From Lautropia sp. SCN 70-15 (GTDB lineage Bacteria > Pseudomonadota > Gammaproteobacteria > Burkholderiales > Burkholderiaceae_E): 16,029 nucleotides of DNA. Below are positions 6,360 through 14,813 of this stretch, piece after piece. The notes under the pieces are model-generated. The model searched no databases and was not told the origin of the DNA. It saw only the letters and a list, made by a program, of their open reading frames with translations. Location: NCBI GenBank assembly GCA_001724315.1, contig MEEC01000074.1:1-16029 (forward strand), given 5' to 3'. The position numbers and the translations under genes are program-made. Numbering within the stretch: the first letter of the stretch is position 1; each line of letters starts with the position of its first letter.

Positions 6360-7687
6360 GAATCACTCTCCTTTTGAATACGACTGGCCGTAGTCGTCGA
6401 CTGGTCGACCAGCTGGCTCGCAAACGGACGGCGAAGGCCGAGCCAACGTCTATCCTGACGGCGCTCCGCTGCCACATCTGCAAGAACAAATCCGATCATC
6501 ATGCTCATAACTCGCATGCTGCTTTGATGCGCCAATACATCATTCGTCAGAGCAAAAATCATCCAACAGCCAATCACATACGCGACCACACCAAATTCAC
6601 GGCGTTCGCGCAGCGTCGCTGAGCGAAAGACAAGAGTAAGCGCGGCTGCAAATGCGAGGATCCCGATCACGCCGTACTCGGCTGCGACATTCAAGTAAGT
6701 GTTATGCGCATGATCGAACACACCTAGATCCCGTGGCAGCGCCCCCGCGTCGGCCAACGACCGCATTTCAGCTCCGAACCGACCCGCACCGACCCCGAAC
6801 AGCGGATGCGCCAGAAACGCATCTATTGCTATATCCCACAGAGCGAGACGCGTGCCGACTGACGAGTAGCCAACAACTCCGTGACTGAAGGCTATCGTTT
6901 CCTCGATAACCGCGGCGAGTCTGCCATACATGGGGGTCCAGATAACCGCGATTGATACAACTAGAACCGCAAGCAGAGACAACGCACCTAAGCCGCGCTG
7001 CTTCATGGGAGCTGCCTGCAGAAGGCAGGCCGCGAAGAGCGGCACGGCCAGAAGACCGCCGCGGTATCCGACCATCACAGTCGCCACAAGTCCTGACAGC
7101 ATTGCCGCGAGGAGTGCAATCCGACCACACGGGAAATCAGCGCGCGACAGCGCCAAGGCGCAGAGAAGCGAAAGCGAAACCGTCACTTGCCCAAACAAGA
7201 TCGAGTTCACGGTGACGATCTTTGACACAACGTCCGGTGAATACAAGAGCAAGAGTGCGAGAGCAAGGGCGAGCAAGTTAGTAAAAATCGCTGCGTGAGC
7301 AAGAATCCAGAGGCCAGCATCCCGTCGTAACGGGAGCGCCGCGATTACGGGGATCGCGAGCAGTGGCCACCAAGACGCCGCGCTAGCCCGCAAGTCGAAC
7401 GCGACAACCGAGCCGATATTGAGGCCCAGCAAAATCAGCACCGCCAGCCAAAGCACAGCGTACATCCCACCGACTCCGGCATTGCACAGCGGCGCCGTGT
7501 AACGCCTCACACCGAGGACGACAATCGAAGAAAGCACGAGGAGCCAGAAAAACACCCCGCTAGTGCTAGTTCGCACGATTGCTGCCGCGAGAGCGCATAA
7601 GGCAAGCCCCCCCAGAATGAGCGTCAATCCGACCTGACTCCCCTGCAATGTCGTAAAAGGGCGCCAACGGGACGATCGGTCACTCAT
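6356..7687 (-). CDS. O-antigen ligase/polymerase-like membrane protein (Wzy_C family), AT-rich
   Basis: From ATG 7687 this is a 443-residue protein with about 10-12 hydrophobic helices and a periplasmic loop near the end. The loop holds the Wzy_C hallmarks GTRLALWDIAIDAFLAHPLFGVGAGRF-like region (about 285-310; G, W, HP, GVG) and FDHAHNTYLNVAAEYGVIG, with H328 of HNTYL and an earlier Arg, R209, in GYRGG. In WaaL proteins an Arg and a His of this kind are needed to move O-antigen from undecaprenyl diphosphate to lipid A-core in the periplasm. WaaL cannot be told from Wzy polymerase by sequence alone. The start overlaps the GT2 gene by 8 bases; ATG 7696 is an alternative. Sampled 60-base lines are 43-50% GC against 73-87% in neighbouring genes, a sign of transfer. 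Rare codons (ATA, TTA, AGT, AAA) are frequent. Confidence 0.87.
   Translation of the reverse strand: MSDRSSRWRPFTTLQGSQVGLTLILGGLALCALAAAIVRTSTSGVFFWLLVLSSIVVLGVRRYTAPLCNAGVGGMYAVLWLAVLILLGLNIGSVVAFDLRASAASWWPLLAIPVIAALPLRRDAGLWILAHAAIFTNLLALALALLLLYSPDVVSKIVTVNSILFGQVTVSLSLLCALALSRADFPCGRIALLAAMLSGLVATVMVGYRGGLLAVPLFAACLLQAAPMKQRGLGALSLLAVLVVSIAVIWTPMYGRLAAVIEETIAFSHGVVGYSSVGTRLALWDIAIDAFLAHPLFGVGAGRFGAEMRSLADAGALPRDLGVFDHAHNTYLNVAAEYGVIGILAFAAALTLVFRSATLRERREFGVVAYVIGCWMIFALTNDVLAHQSSMRVMSMMIGFVLADVAAERRQDRRWLGLRRPFASQLVDQSTTTASRIQKESDS
6367..6372 (-). promoter_or_regulatory. Strong ribosome binding site for the AhpD-like gene
   Basis: The minus strand reads AAAAGGAGA, with AGGAGA ending 7 bases before ATG 6359. 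It is one of the best Shine-Dalgarno sequences in the window and lies inside the last codons of the ligase-like gene. Confidence 0.75.
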
Positions 7688-8450
7688 AGTTGCCATCGGA
7701 ATTAGTGGATCGGTACTTGAGCCAGCTGCCCAGCGCATTGAGCCGCGCGATCGTGAATCCGGCGCGGCCGTCGAGAAAGCCGCCGCGCAGCAGGTAGCCG
7801 CGCAGGAAGGTCCAGCCGGCGTGCAAGGCGGCGCTGGCGACGCCGCCGCGCCGGCCCTTCGCGCGCAGCTTCGCCGCGCCGAGCCGCGCGTAGCGCACGG
7901 TCTTCTCGCGCATGTCCTCCACCGAGTCTACGCTGTCGTGCAGCAGCAGGCCGGCCAGCCGGTCGTGCGGCGGCGGGCAGTCGACCCGCTCGTGTACCAG
8001 GTCGTCGGTGAAGCGGGCGTGCTCGCGGCGGAACAGGCGCAGCACGCGATCGTTGCGCCAGTCGCCGTGCCGGATGCGCCGGCCGCAGAAGAAGCTGCCG
8101 CGCTCGATCCAGTAGCCAAGCGGCTCGCCTGCGCCGCGCTCCGCGCCCCGCACCACGGCGAGGATGGCCTCGCGCAGCGCCTCGTCGACCTGCTCGTCCG
8201 CGTCGATCGACAGCACCCAGTCGCCATGACAGGCATCCAGCGCGCGGTTCTTCTGCGGGCCGAACCCGGGCCAGTCGGGCGTTGCGATCACGGTGGCGCC
8301 GAGCCGCCTGGCGATGTCCGGCGTGCCGTCGTCGCTGCCCGAGTCGACGACCACGATCTCGTCGGCGAAATCCACCGAGCGCAGGCAGCGCTCGATCCGG
8401 TGCGCCTCGTTCTTGGTGATGACCGCGACCGACAGCGCGGGCCGGCTCAA
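7680..8450 (-). CDS. Family 2 glycosyltransferase, WaaE/KdtX-like (LPS core)
   Basis: A 256-residue GT-A-fold glycosyltransferase, cytosolic or membrane-attached, close to the WaaE/KdtX length. The N-terminus LSVAVITKNEAHRIERCL and DEIVVVDSGSDDGT form the nucleotide-sugar site. WPGFGPQKN (60-68) is characteristic of the WaaE/KdtX branch, and the metal-binding DxD is D83-A-D85-E86 in SIDADEQ. WaaE-type enzymes add glucose or heptose to inner-core LPS; the sugar here is not determined. The start is TTG 8450, overlapping the GT4 stop (TTGA) with GGAGG 7 bases upstream; no ATG or GTG fits the N-terminus. The last dozen codons (KYRSTNSDGNYE) are AT-richer than the rest and match the following gene's composition. 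Confidence 0.88.
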   Translation of the reverse strand: MSRPALSVAVITKNEAHRIERCLRSVDFADEIVVVDSGSDDGTPDIARRLGATVIATPDWPGFGPQKNRALDACHGDWVLSIDADEQVDEALREAILAVVRGAERGAGEPLGYWIERGSFFCGRRIRHGDWRNDRVLRLFRREHARFTDDLVHERVDCPPPHDRLAGLLLHDSVDSVEDMREKTVRYARLGAAKLRAKGRRGGVASAALHAGWTFLRGYLLRGGFLDGRAGFTIARLNALGSWLKYRSTNSDGNYE

Positions 8451-9565
8451 GGCGCCGCCTCCGCCGCCACCTCGGCGAACAGCCGCTCCATCCGGTCGAG
8501 CATCGCCTCGATCGAGCAGCGCTCGAGCGCCGCCTCGCGCGCGCGGCGGCCCAGCCGCTCGCGCAGCGCCGCGTCGCCGAGCACCCGCTCGATCCCAGCG
8601 CGCAGCGCGGCCACGTCGCCCGGCGTCACGAACAGCGCGCTCTCGCCATCGGTGGCGATCTCCGGAATCCCGCCCACCGGCGTGGTCACGCAGCACAGGC
8701 CCGCGCCCATCGCCTGCGAGAGCGACTGCGGAATGCCCTCGTGCAGCGTGGGCAGCACGAAGGCGTCGAGCGCCTGCAGCCAGGGCAGCACGTCGGCCTG
8801 GCTGCCGGCGAACAGGACGCGACCGGGCGGCAAGGCCGAATCGGCCTGCTTCTCGAGCGCCGCGCGCTGCGCGCCGTCGCCGATCACCAGCACGCGCACC
8901 GGCATCGACAGGCCGGCCACCGCGTCGATCAACAGGTGATGGCCCTTGGCCCGCCTGAGCGAGGCCACGATTCCGATCACCGGCAGGTCGTCTTCCGGCA
9001 AGCCGAGCGCCTGCCGGGCCCGGGCGCGATCGCCGGGACGGAAATGACCGAGGTCGATGCCGGTGGGCACCGACACGATGCGACGGCCGTCGAAGCCCTG
9101 GTCGCGAACCAGCATCTGGCGGATCGCCTCGCTGCCGGTCACGACGCGCGCGGCCGCCCGGGTGTAGAGCCAGCGGCTCGCCGGGCCGCGCGGCAGCGAT
9201 GCCGAGGCGTGGTGGATGCGCACGATCGGCGGCGCGCGGCGCAGGCTCGCGCGGGCCAGCGCCATCAGCCAGTTGTCGACCGGGCCATGCGCGACCAGCA
9301 CGTCGAAGCCGCCGTCGGCGACCAGGCGGCGCGCCGCGCGCAGCGCCGCGAGGCGCGCGGCGACGCCGTCGCGACCCAGGCCGGGACCGGCCGGCAGTTG
9401 CAGCACCGGCACGCCGTAGCCGGCGGCGCGCGCGCCGGCAGGCGCGCCCGGCGGACAGGCGATCGCCACTTCGTGCCCGCGCGCGATCAGGCCCGCGGCC
9501 TCGGTGATCATCCGGATCTGCGCACCGCCCCAATCGGTCGCCGAAGAGGTGTGCAGGATCTTCAT
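8447..9565 (-). CDS. Family 4 glycosyltransferase (LPS core/O-antigen)
   Basis: A 372-residue GT-B-fold retaining glycosyltransferase. The N-terminal domain begins MKILHTSSATDWGGAQIRM, with the GGAQ acceptor-side loop; the C-terminal GT4 domain starts near GIVASLRRAKGHHLLIDAV (the R/K of the phosphate-binding site) and contains PTLHEGIPQSLSQAMGAG and TTPVGGIPEI. The usual E-x7-E motif reads E276...Q284, so the second glutamate is a glutamine; some LPS transferases show this too. It probably adds a sugar to lipid A-core on the cytosolic face of the inner membrane. The sugar and linkage cannot be told. ATG 9565 lies 10 bases after the msbA stop, and the gene overlaps the GT2 start at TTGA, which places it firmly in the LPS block. 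Confidence 0.88.
   Translation of the reverse strand: MKILHTSSATDWGGAQIRMITEAAGLIARGHEVAIACPPGAPAGARAAGYGVPVLQLPAGPGLGRDGVAARLAALRAARRLVADGGFDVLVAHGPVDNWLMALARASLRRAPPIVRIHHASASLPRGPASRWLYTRAAARVVTGSEAIRQMLVRDQGFDGRRIVSVPTGIDLGHFRPGDRARARQALGLPEDDLPVIGIVASLRRAKGHHLLIDAVAGLSMPVRVLVIGDGAQRAALEKQADSALPPGRVLFAGSQADVLPWLQALDAFVLPTLHEGIPQSLSQAMGAGLCCVTTPVGGIPEIATDGESALFVTPGDVAALRAGIERVLGDAALRERLGRRAREAALERCSIEAMLDRMERLFAEVAAEAAP
8458..8462 (-). promoter_or_regulatory. Ribosome binding site deciding the TTG start of the GT2 gene
   Basis: The minus strand reads GGAGG, ending 7 bases before TTG 8450, inside the last codons of the GT4 gene. It is a near-perfect Shine-Dalgarno and supports the unusual start codon. 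Confidence 0.65.
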
Positions 9566-9575
9566 GGCCGCCCCG

Positions 9576-11327
9576 TCAGCCCGCGGCCGCGGCCGACGCC
9601 GCGTACTGGGCGCGGTGCAGGCCGGCATAGGCGCCGCCCAGCGCCAGCAGCGCCTCGTGCCGTCCCTGCTCGACGACGCGCCCGCCCTCGAGCACGACGA
9701 TGCGATCGGCCCGCTCGATCGTCGACAGGCGATGCGCGATGACCAGCGTGGTGCGGCCGGACATGCCCTGCTCGAGCGCCTCCTGCACCTCGCGCTCGGT
9801 GCCGGTGTCGAGCGCGGACGTGGCCTCGTCGAGGAGCAGGATCGGGGCATCCTTGAGCAGGGCACGGGCGATCGCGAGCCGCTGGCGCTGCCCGCCCGAG
9901 AGCTTCGCGCCGCGCTCGCCGATCACCGTGTCGAGCCCCTGCGGCAGGCCATCGACGAAGGACTCGAGCGCCGCCTTGCGCAGCGCCTGCCGAATCGCGG
10001 ACTCCGCGACCGGGCCGCGCACGCCGAAGGCCACGTTCGCGCGCACCGTGTCGTTGAACAGCACGATGTCCTGGCTCACCAGCGCGAGCTGGTCGCGCAG
10101 GCTCTCCAGGGTGAGCGCCTCGATCGGCACGCCGTCGATCAGGATCCGGCCCTGCGTGGGCGAGTAGAAGCGAGGCAGCAGGTTGGCCAGCGTGGTCTTG
10201 CCGCCGCCCGACCCGCCCACGAAGGCCACCATCTCCCCCGCGCCGATGGCCAGGTCGATGCCCGACAGCGCATCGCGCGCAGCGCCGGGGTAGCGAAAGG
10301 ACACGTTCTCGAAGACGACCTCGCCGCGGGCGCGCCCGATCGTGCGCGTGCCGGCGTCGGGCTCGGCATTGCGGTCGAGCAGCGCGAACACGTTCTCGGC
10401 CGCCGCCAGTCCGCGCTGCAGCGGCCCGTTCAGGTCGGCCAGGTGCTTGAGCGGCCCGAGCAGCATCAGCATGGCGGTCACGAAGGACACGAAGCCGCCG
10501 ACCGTGGTCTGATTGTCCATCGACTGCACCAGCGCGATCGACACCACGGCCGCCACCGCGATCGCCGCCGCCAGCTGGCTGATCGGCGCCATCGCGCCGC
10601 TGGCGATCGCCTCGCGCATCGCGAATCCGCGCAGCCGCTCCACCGTCCGGTCGAACAGCGACTTCTCGCGCTCGTAGGCGCCGAAGATCTTGATGACCTT
10701 GTAGCCGTGCACCGCCTCCTCGACCACCCGGGTCAGCTCGCCGGTGTGCTCCAGGCTCTTGCGACCGAGGTTGCGCAGCCGCTTGCTGAACACGCGAACC
10801 AGCACGGCCATCACCGGGATCAGCGCGAAGGCCACCAGCGTGAGCTGCCAGTTCAGGTACAGCAGCCAGGCCAGCAGGCCGATCACGATCAGCGAGTCGC
10901 GCACCAGCGTGGACAGCACGCTGGAGGTGGCCGCCATCAGGTTGTTGACCTCGAAGACGATCCGCGAGATCAGCAGGCCGGCCGCCTCGCGCTCGAACTC
11001 CGAGGCCGGCAGCTTCAGCGCATGGCCGAACATCTCCTTGCGCACCGAGGCCAGCACGTTGTTGGCCACCCAGGCCAGGCCGTAGTGCCCGGCGAAGGTG
11101 CCGATGCCGCGCACCACGAAGATCAGGATGATCACCGCGGGCACCATCCACAGCGGCACGCCGCTGCGCTCGACGAAACCTTCGTCGAGCAGCGGTTTCA
11201 TCAATGCCGGGAAGAACGGCTCGGTCAGCGCGGCGACGACCATCCCGAGGATCGCCAGGACGAAGCCCTTGCGGTAAGGGACCGTGTAACCGAGCAGCCG
11301 ACGATAGATCGCGAGGCTCTTGTTCAT
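9576..11327 (-). CDS. msbA: Lipid A export ABC transporter MsbA
   Basis: A 583-residue half-transporter with a six-helix membrane domain (about 1-320) fused to an ATPase domain, the standard MsbA plan (E. coli 582). It flips lipid A-core from the inner to the outer leaflet of the inner membrane, working as a homodimer. The ATPase domain shows Walker A GGSGGGKT (371-378, K377), signature LSGGQ (476-480), Walker B ILLLDEA (496-502, D500/E501) and the switch histidine H532 in VIAHRLST. The membrane half has the family-typical MKPLLDEGF and MDNQTTVGGFVSFVTAM. ATG 11327 lies 6 bases beyond the dnaE stop; an adjacent GTG at 11333 would add two residues. LPS glycosyltransferase genes directly downstream support lipid A rather than drug export. 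Confidence 0.93.
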   Translation of the reverse strand: MNKSLAIYRRLLGYTVPYRKGFVLAILGMVVAALTEPFFPALMKPLLDEGFVERSGVPLWMVPAVIILIFVVRGIGTFAGHYGLAWVANNVLASVRKEMFGHALKLPASEFEREAAGLLISRIVFEVNNLMAATSSVLSTLVRDSLIVIGLLAWLLYLNWQLTLVAFALIPVMAVLVRVFSKRLRNLGRKSLEHTGELTRVVEEAVHGYKVIKIFGAYEREKSLFDRTVERLRGFAMREAIASGAMAPISQLAAAIAVAAVVSIALVQSMDNQTTVGGFVSFVTAMLMLLGPLKHLADLNGPLQRGLAAAENVFALLDRNAEPDAGTRTIGRARGEVVFENVSFRYPGAARDALSGIDLAIGAGEMVAFVGGSGGGKTTLANLLPRFYSPTQGRILIDGVPIEALTLESLRDQLALVSQDIVLFNDTVRANVAFGVRGPVAESAIRQALRKAALESFVDGLPQGLDTVIGERGAKLSGGQRQRLAIARALLKDAPILLLDEATSALDTGTEREVQEALEQGMSGRTTLVIAHRLSTIERADRIVVLEGGRVVEQGRHEALLALGGAYAGLHRAQYAASAAAAG

Positions 11328-11333
11328 CGGCAC

Positions 11334-14300
11334 TCAGTACTCGATCGCCGTGTCGATCGGATGCAGCGCATCGACGATCGCCGCGATCAGGTCGTCGTGA
11401 GGTTGCACCCGCCAGCCGCGTCCGAGCTCCACCGCGCAGACTGCCTCGCGGTTGCCGTATTCGACCACCACCGGGACCGCGGGCACGTCCTGGCGCTCGC
11501 CGACCGCGAAGGGGCCGATCGCGCCGCGCAGGGCCGCGCCGTCGGCGATGCCGTTGAGCCGGATGCGCAGCCGCCTGCCGAACTCCTGGCGCGCGCCGAC
11601 GAGGTCGAGCGCGCGCTCGGCCACCACCCGCTGGCCGCCGGTGTAGTCGTCCTTGCTGACCTTGCCGAGCACCACCAGCAGCTCGTCGTCGCGGATGATC
11701 CGGCGGTGCGCGTCGTACAGCTCGTTGAAGACCGAGACCTCGACCGCCGCGCTGCCGTCGTCGAGGGTGACGAAGACCATCTTCCCGCGCCGGGTCATCA
11801 TCGTCCGCTGGGCCGCCACCACGCCGGCGATCCACAGCGGCTGCGGCGCCGGCTGCAGGTCGGCGAGCCGGGTGCGAACGAAGCGCCTGACCTCGTCGCG
11901 ATAGCCGTTGAACAGGTGGCCGCTCAGGAAGAAGCCGAGCGCGGACTTCTCCTCCTGCAGCCGCTGGCGCTCGGTCCAGGCCGGCGCCGGCAGCCACTCG
12001 GGCGCGCTCGGCATGCCGGAGTCCTCGCCGAACAGGCTCACCTGGTCGGCCGCCGCGCCGGCGGCCTCGGCCGCGTCGATCGCGCGGCCCACGTTGACGA
12101 GCATCTTCGCGCGGTCGGGGTCGAGCGAATCGAAGGCGCCGGCGCGCACCAGCGCCTCGATCGCGCGGCGATTGACCAGCTTGCGGTCGATGCGCTCGCA
12201 GAAATCGAACAGGTTCTCGAAACGCCGCTCCGCGCGCGCGCGCAGGATGTCGACCACCGCCGACTCGCCGGTGCCCTTGACCGCGCCCAGGCCGTAGCGG
12301 ATGGCCCGGTCCGAGACGGGCTCGAAGCGGAAGGCCGACTCGTTGATGTCGGGCGGAAGCACCTCGACGCCGTTGGCCTTCGCGTCGGCCACGAAGAGCT
12401 GCACCTTGTCGGTGTCGTCCATGTCCGACGACAGCGTGGCCGCCATGAACTCGGCCGGATAGTGCGCCTTGAGCCAGGCCGTGTGGTAGGTGACCACCGC
12501 GTAGGCGGCCGTGTGCGACTTGTTGAAGCCGTACTCGGCGAACATCGCCATCAGGTCGAACAGCTTGTTGGCCAGGTCGACCGGATAGCCCTTCTTCTCG
12601 GCGCCCTCGACGAACAGCCCGCGGTGCTGCGCCATCTCCTCGGGCTTCTTCTTGCCCATGGCCCGGCGCAGCAGGTCGGCGCCGCCCAGCGTGTAGCCGC
12701 CGATGATCTGCGCGATCTGCATCACCTGCTCCTGGTACACGATGACGCCGTAGGTCGGCTCCAGGCAGGCTTTCAGGTCGGGATGGAAATAGTCGATCTG
12801 CTGCTGGCCCTTCTTGCGAAGGATGAAGTCCTCGACCATGCCCGAGCCGAGCGGCCCGGGGCGGTAGAGCGCGAGCACCGCGATGATGTCCTCGAAGCGG
12901 TCGGGCGCGAGCTTCTTGAGCAGCTTCTTCATGCCCTCGCTTTCCAGCTGGAAGATCGCGGTGGTGTTCGCGTCCTTCAGCACCTGGTAGGCCTTCGGGT
13001 CGGTGAAGGGCAGCGTGTTCAGGTCCAGGCCCAGCTCGGGGTGGCGCTGGTTGATGTAGCGCACCGCCAGGTCGATGATGGTCAGGTTGCGCAGGCCGAG
13101 GAAGTCGAACTTGACCAGGCCCACCGCCTCGACGTCGTCCTTGTCGAACTGGCTGACCACGCCGCCCTCGGCCCCGGGCGGCCGGTACAGCGGACAGAAG
13201 TCGGTGAGCCTGCCGGGCGCGATCAGCACGCCGCCCGCGTGCATGCCCACGTTGCGGGTCAGGTCCTCGAGCGGCTCGGCCAGCGCCAGCAGGCCGCGCA
13301 CCTCGTCTTCCTTCTCCTCGCGTTCCTTGAGCAGCGGCTCGGACTCGCGCGCCTTGGCGAGCGACACCGGCTTGTTCTGCACCACCGGGATCAGCTTGGA
13401 GAGCTGGTCGCAGAAGTTGTAGCCCATGTCGAGCACGCGGCCCACGTCGCGGATCACCGCCTTGGAGGCCATCGTGCCGAAGGTCGCGATCTGCGACACC
13501 GCCTGCTCGCCGTAGCGGGCGCGAACGTACTCGATGACCTTCCAGCGGTTGTCCTGGCAGAAGTCGATGTCGAAGTCGGGCATCGACACCCGCTCGGGGT
13601 TCAGGAAGCGCTCGAACAGCAGCGCGTACGGGATCGGGTCCAGGTCGGTGATGCCCAGCGCGAAGGCCACCAGCGACCCCGCGCCCGAGCCCCGCCCCGG
13701 GCCCACCGGCACGCCGTTCTGCTTGGCCCAGTTGATGAAGTCGGCCACGATCAGGAAGTAGCCGGGAAAGCCCATCTGCACGATCGTGTCGCACTCGTAT
13801 TCGAGCCGCCTGGCGTACTGCTCGCGCTTCGCCTGGAGCACCTCGGGCGGCGTGGTCTCCGGCGGGAAGAGCTTCTTCATCCGCTCGACCAGGCCCTCGT
13901 GCGCGAGCTGGCGCAGGTAGTCGTCGAGCGTGACCCCCTCGGGGGTGGGAAACTGCGGCAGCTGCGGCTTGCCGAGCACCATCGGCAGGCTGCAGCGGCG
14001 CGCGATCTCCACGCTGTTGGCCAGCGCCGACGGCAGGTCGGCGAAGAGCTCGGACATTTCCTGCTGGCTGCGGAAGTACTGGTCCTCGGTGAACTTGCGC
14101 TGGCGTCGCGGGTTGGCGAGGATCTCGCCCTCGGCGATGCACACCCGCGCCTCGTGGGCGCGGAAGTCCTCGCGTTCGATGAACTGCACCGGGTGGGTGG
14201 CCACCAGCGGCAGGTCCAGCTCGGCGGCCAACCGGGCGGCGGCGCGGGTCTGCGCCTCGGCCTCGGGCGCGCCGTAACGCTGCACCTCGAGGTAGAAGGC

Positions 14301-14813
14301 CCCTGGGAAACGCTGCGCCCAGCGCCGCGCGGCGGCCTCGGCGGCCTCGCGGTTGCCGGCCAGAAGCGCCTGCCCGACCTCGCCGGCGTGGGCGCCGGAC
14401 AGCGCGATCAGGCCTTCGCCCAGCGGGCGGCCGTCTTCGGCTGGCTCGTCGAACCAGTCGGCGCGCAACTCGGCCCGGCCGCGGTACTCGTTCTCCAGCC
14501 AGGCCCGGCTCAGCAGCTCGCACAGGCGCAGATAGCCGTCGCGGTTGCGCGCGAGCAGCAGGATGCGCGACGGGCGCTCGCGGTCGGCGTCGTTGGCCAC
14601 CCAGCAATCGGCGCCGCAGATCGGCTTGACGCCCTTGCCCCGCGCCGCCTTGTAGAACTTGACCCAGCCGAACAGGTTGCCGAGATCGGTGACGGCGACG
14701 GCCGGCTGCGCGTCGGCGGCAGCCGCCGAGACCAGCGCGTCGAGGCGCACGATCGAGTCGCTGATCGAGTATTCCGAATGGACGCGAAGATGGACGAAGC
14801 GGGGGTCGGTCAT
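11334..14813 (-). CDS. dnaE: DNA polymerase III alpha subunit DnaE
   Basis: A 1159-residue DnaE, virtually the length of the E. coli enzyme (1160), the catalytic subunit of the replicative holoenzyme. The N-terminal PHP domain begins RFVHLRVHSEYS; as in E. coli an Arg replaces the His of active PHP domains (HLH), so proofreading probably depends on a separate DnaQ. The palm aspartates are D415 and D417 (PDFDIDF) and D570 (KFDFLGL). GPGRGSGAGSLVAFALGI and FQLESEGMK mark the polymerase core. Later come the helix-hairpin-helix region, a clamp-binding motif Q924-VSL-F928, matching E. coli QADMF in place, and an OB-fold (WIAGVVAAQRTMMTRRGKM). ATG 14813 gives the expected N-terminus MTDPRFVHL and has no clear Shine-Dalgarno. 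It heads the minus-strand run. Confidence 0.98.
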   Translation of the reverse strand: MTDPRFVHLRVHSEYSISDSIVRLDALVSAAAADAQPAVAVTDLGNLFGWVKFYKAARGKGVKPICGADCWVANDADRERPSRILLLARNRDGYLRLCELLSRAWLENEYRGRAELRADWFDEPAEDGRPLGEGLIALSGAHAGEVGQALLAGNREAAEAAARRWAQRFPGAFYLEVQRYGAPEAEAQTRAAARLAAELDLPLVATHPVQFIEREDFRAHEARVCIAEGEILANPRRQRKFTEDQYFRSQQEMSELFADLPSALANSVEIARRCSLPMVLGKPQLPQFPTPEGVTLDDYLRQLAHEGLVERMKKLFPPETTPPEVLQAKREQYARRLEYECDTIVQMGFPGYFLIVADFINWAKQNGVPVGPGRGSGAGSLVAFALGITDLDPIPYALLFERFLNPERVSMPDFDIDFCQDNRWKVIEYVRARYGEQAVSQIATFGTMASKAVIRDVGRVLDMGYNFCDQLSKLIPVVQNKPVSLAKARESEPLLKEREEKEDEVRGLLALAEPLEDLTRNVGMHAGGVLIAPGRLTDFCPLYRPPGAEGGVVSQFDKDDVEAVGLVKFDFLGLRNLTIIDLAVRYINQRHPELGLDLNTLPFTDPKAYQVLKDANTTAIFQLESEGMKKLLKKLAPDRFEDIIAVLALYRPGPLGSGMVEDFILRKKGQQQIDYFHPDLKACLEPTYGVIVYQEQVMQIAQIIGGYTLGGADLLRRAMGKKKPEEMAQHRGLFVEGAEKKGYPVDLANKLFDLMAMFAEYGFNKSHTAAYAVVTYHTAWLKAHYPAEFMAATLSSDMDDTDKVQLFVADAKANGVEVLPPDINESAFRFEPVSDRAIRYGLGAVKGTGESAVVDILRARAERRFENLFDFCERIDRKLVNRRAIEALVRAGAFDSLDPDRAKMLVNVGRAIDAAEAAGAAADQVSLFGEDSGMPSAPEWLPAPAWTERQRLQEEKSALGFFLSGHLFNGYRDEVRRFVRTRLADLQPAPQPLWIAGVVAAQRTMMTRRGKMVFVTLDDGSAAVEVSVFNELYDAHRRIIRDDELLVVLGKVSKDDYTGGQRVVAERALDLVGARQEFGRRLRIRLNGIADGAALRGAIGPFAVGERQDVPAVPVVVEYGNREAVCAVELGRGWRVQPHDDLIAAIVDALHPIDTAIEY

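Noticed and set aside
6356..7687. Insertion sequence or phage cargo as the source of the AT-rich stretch
   Set aside because: No transposase, integrase, terminal inverted repeats or target duplication is visible; it contains a single Wzy_C-type gene.
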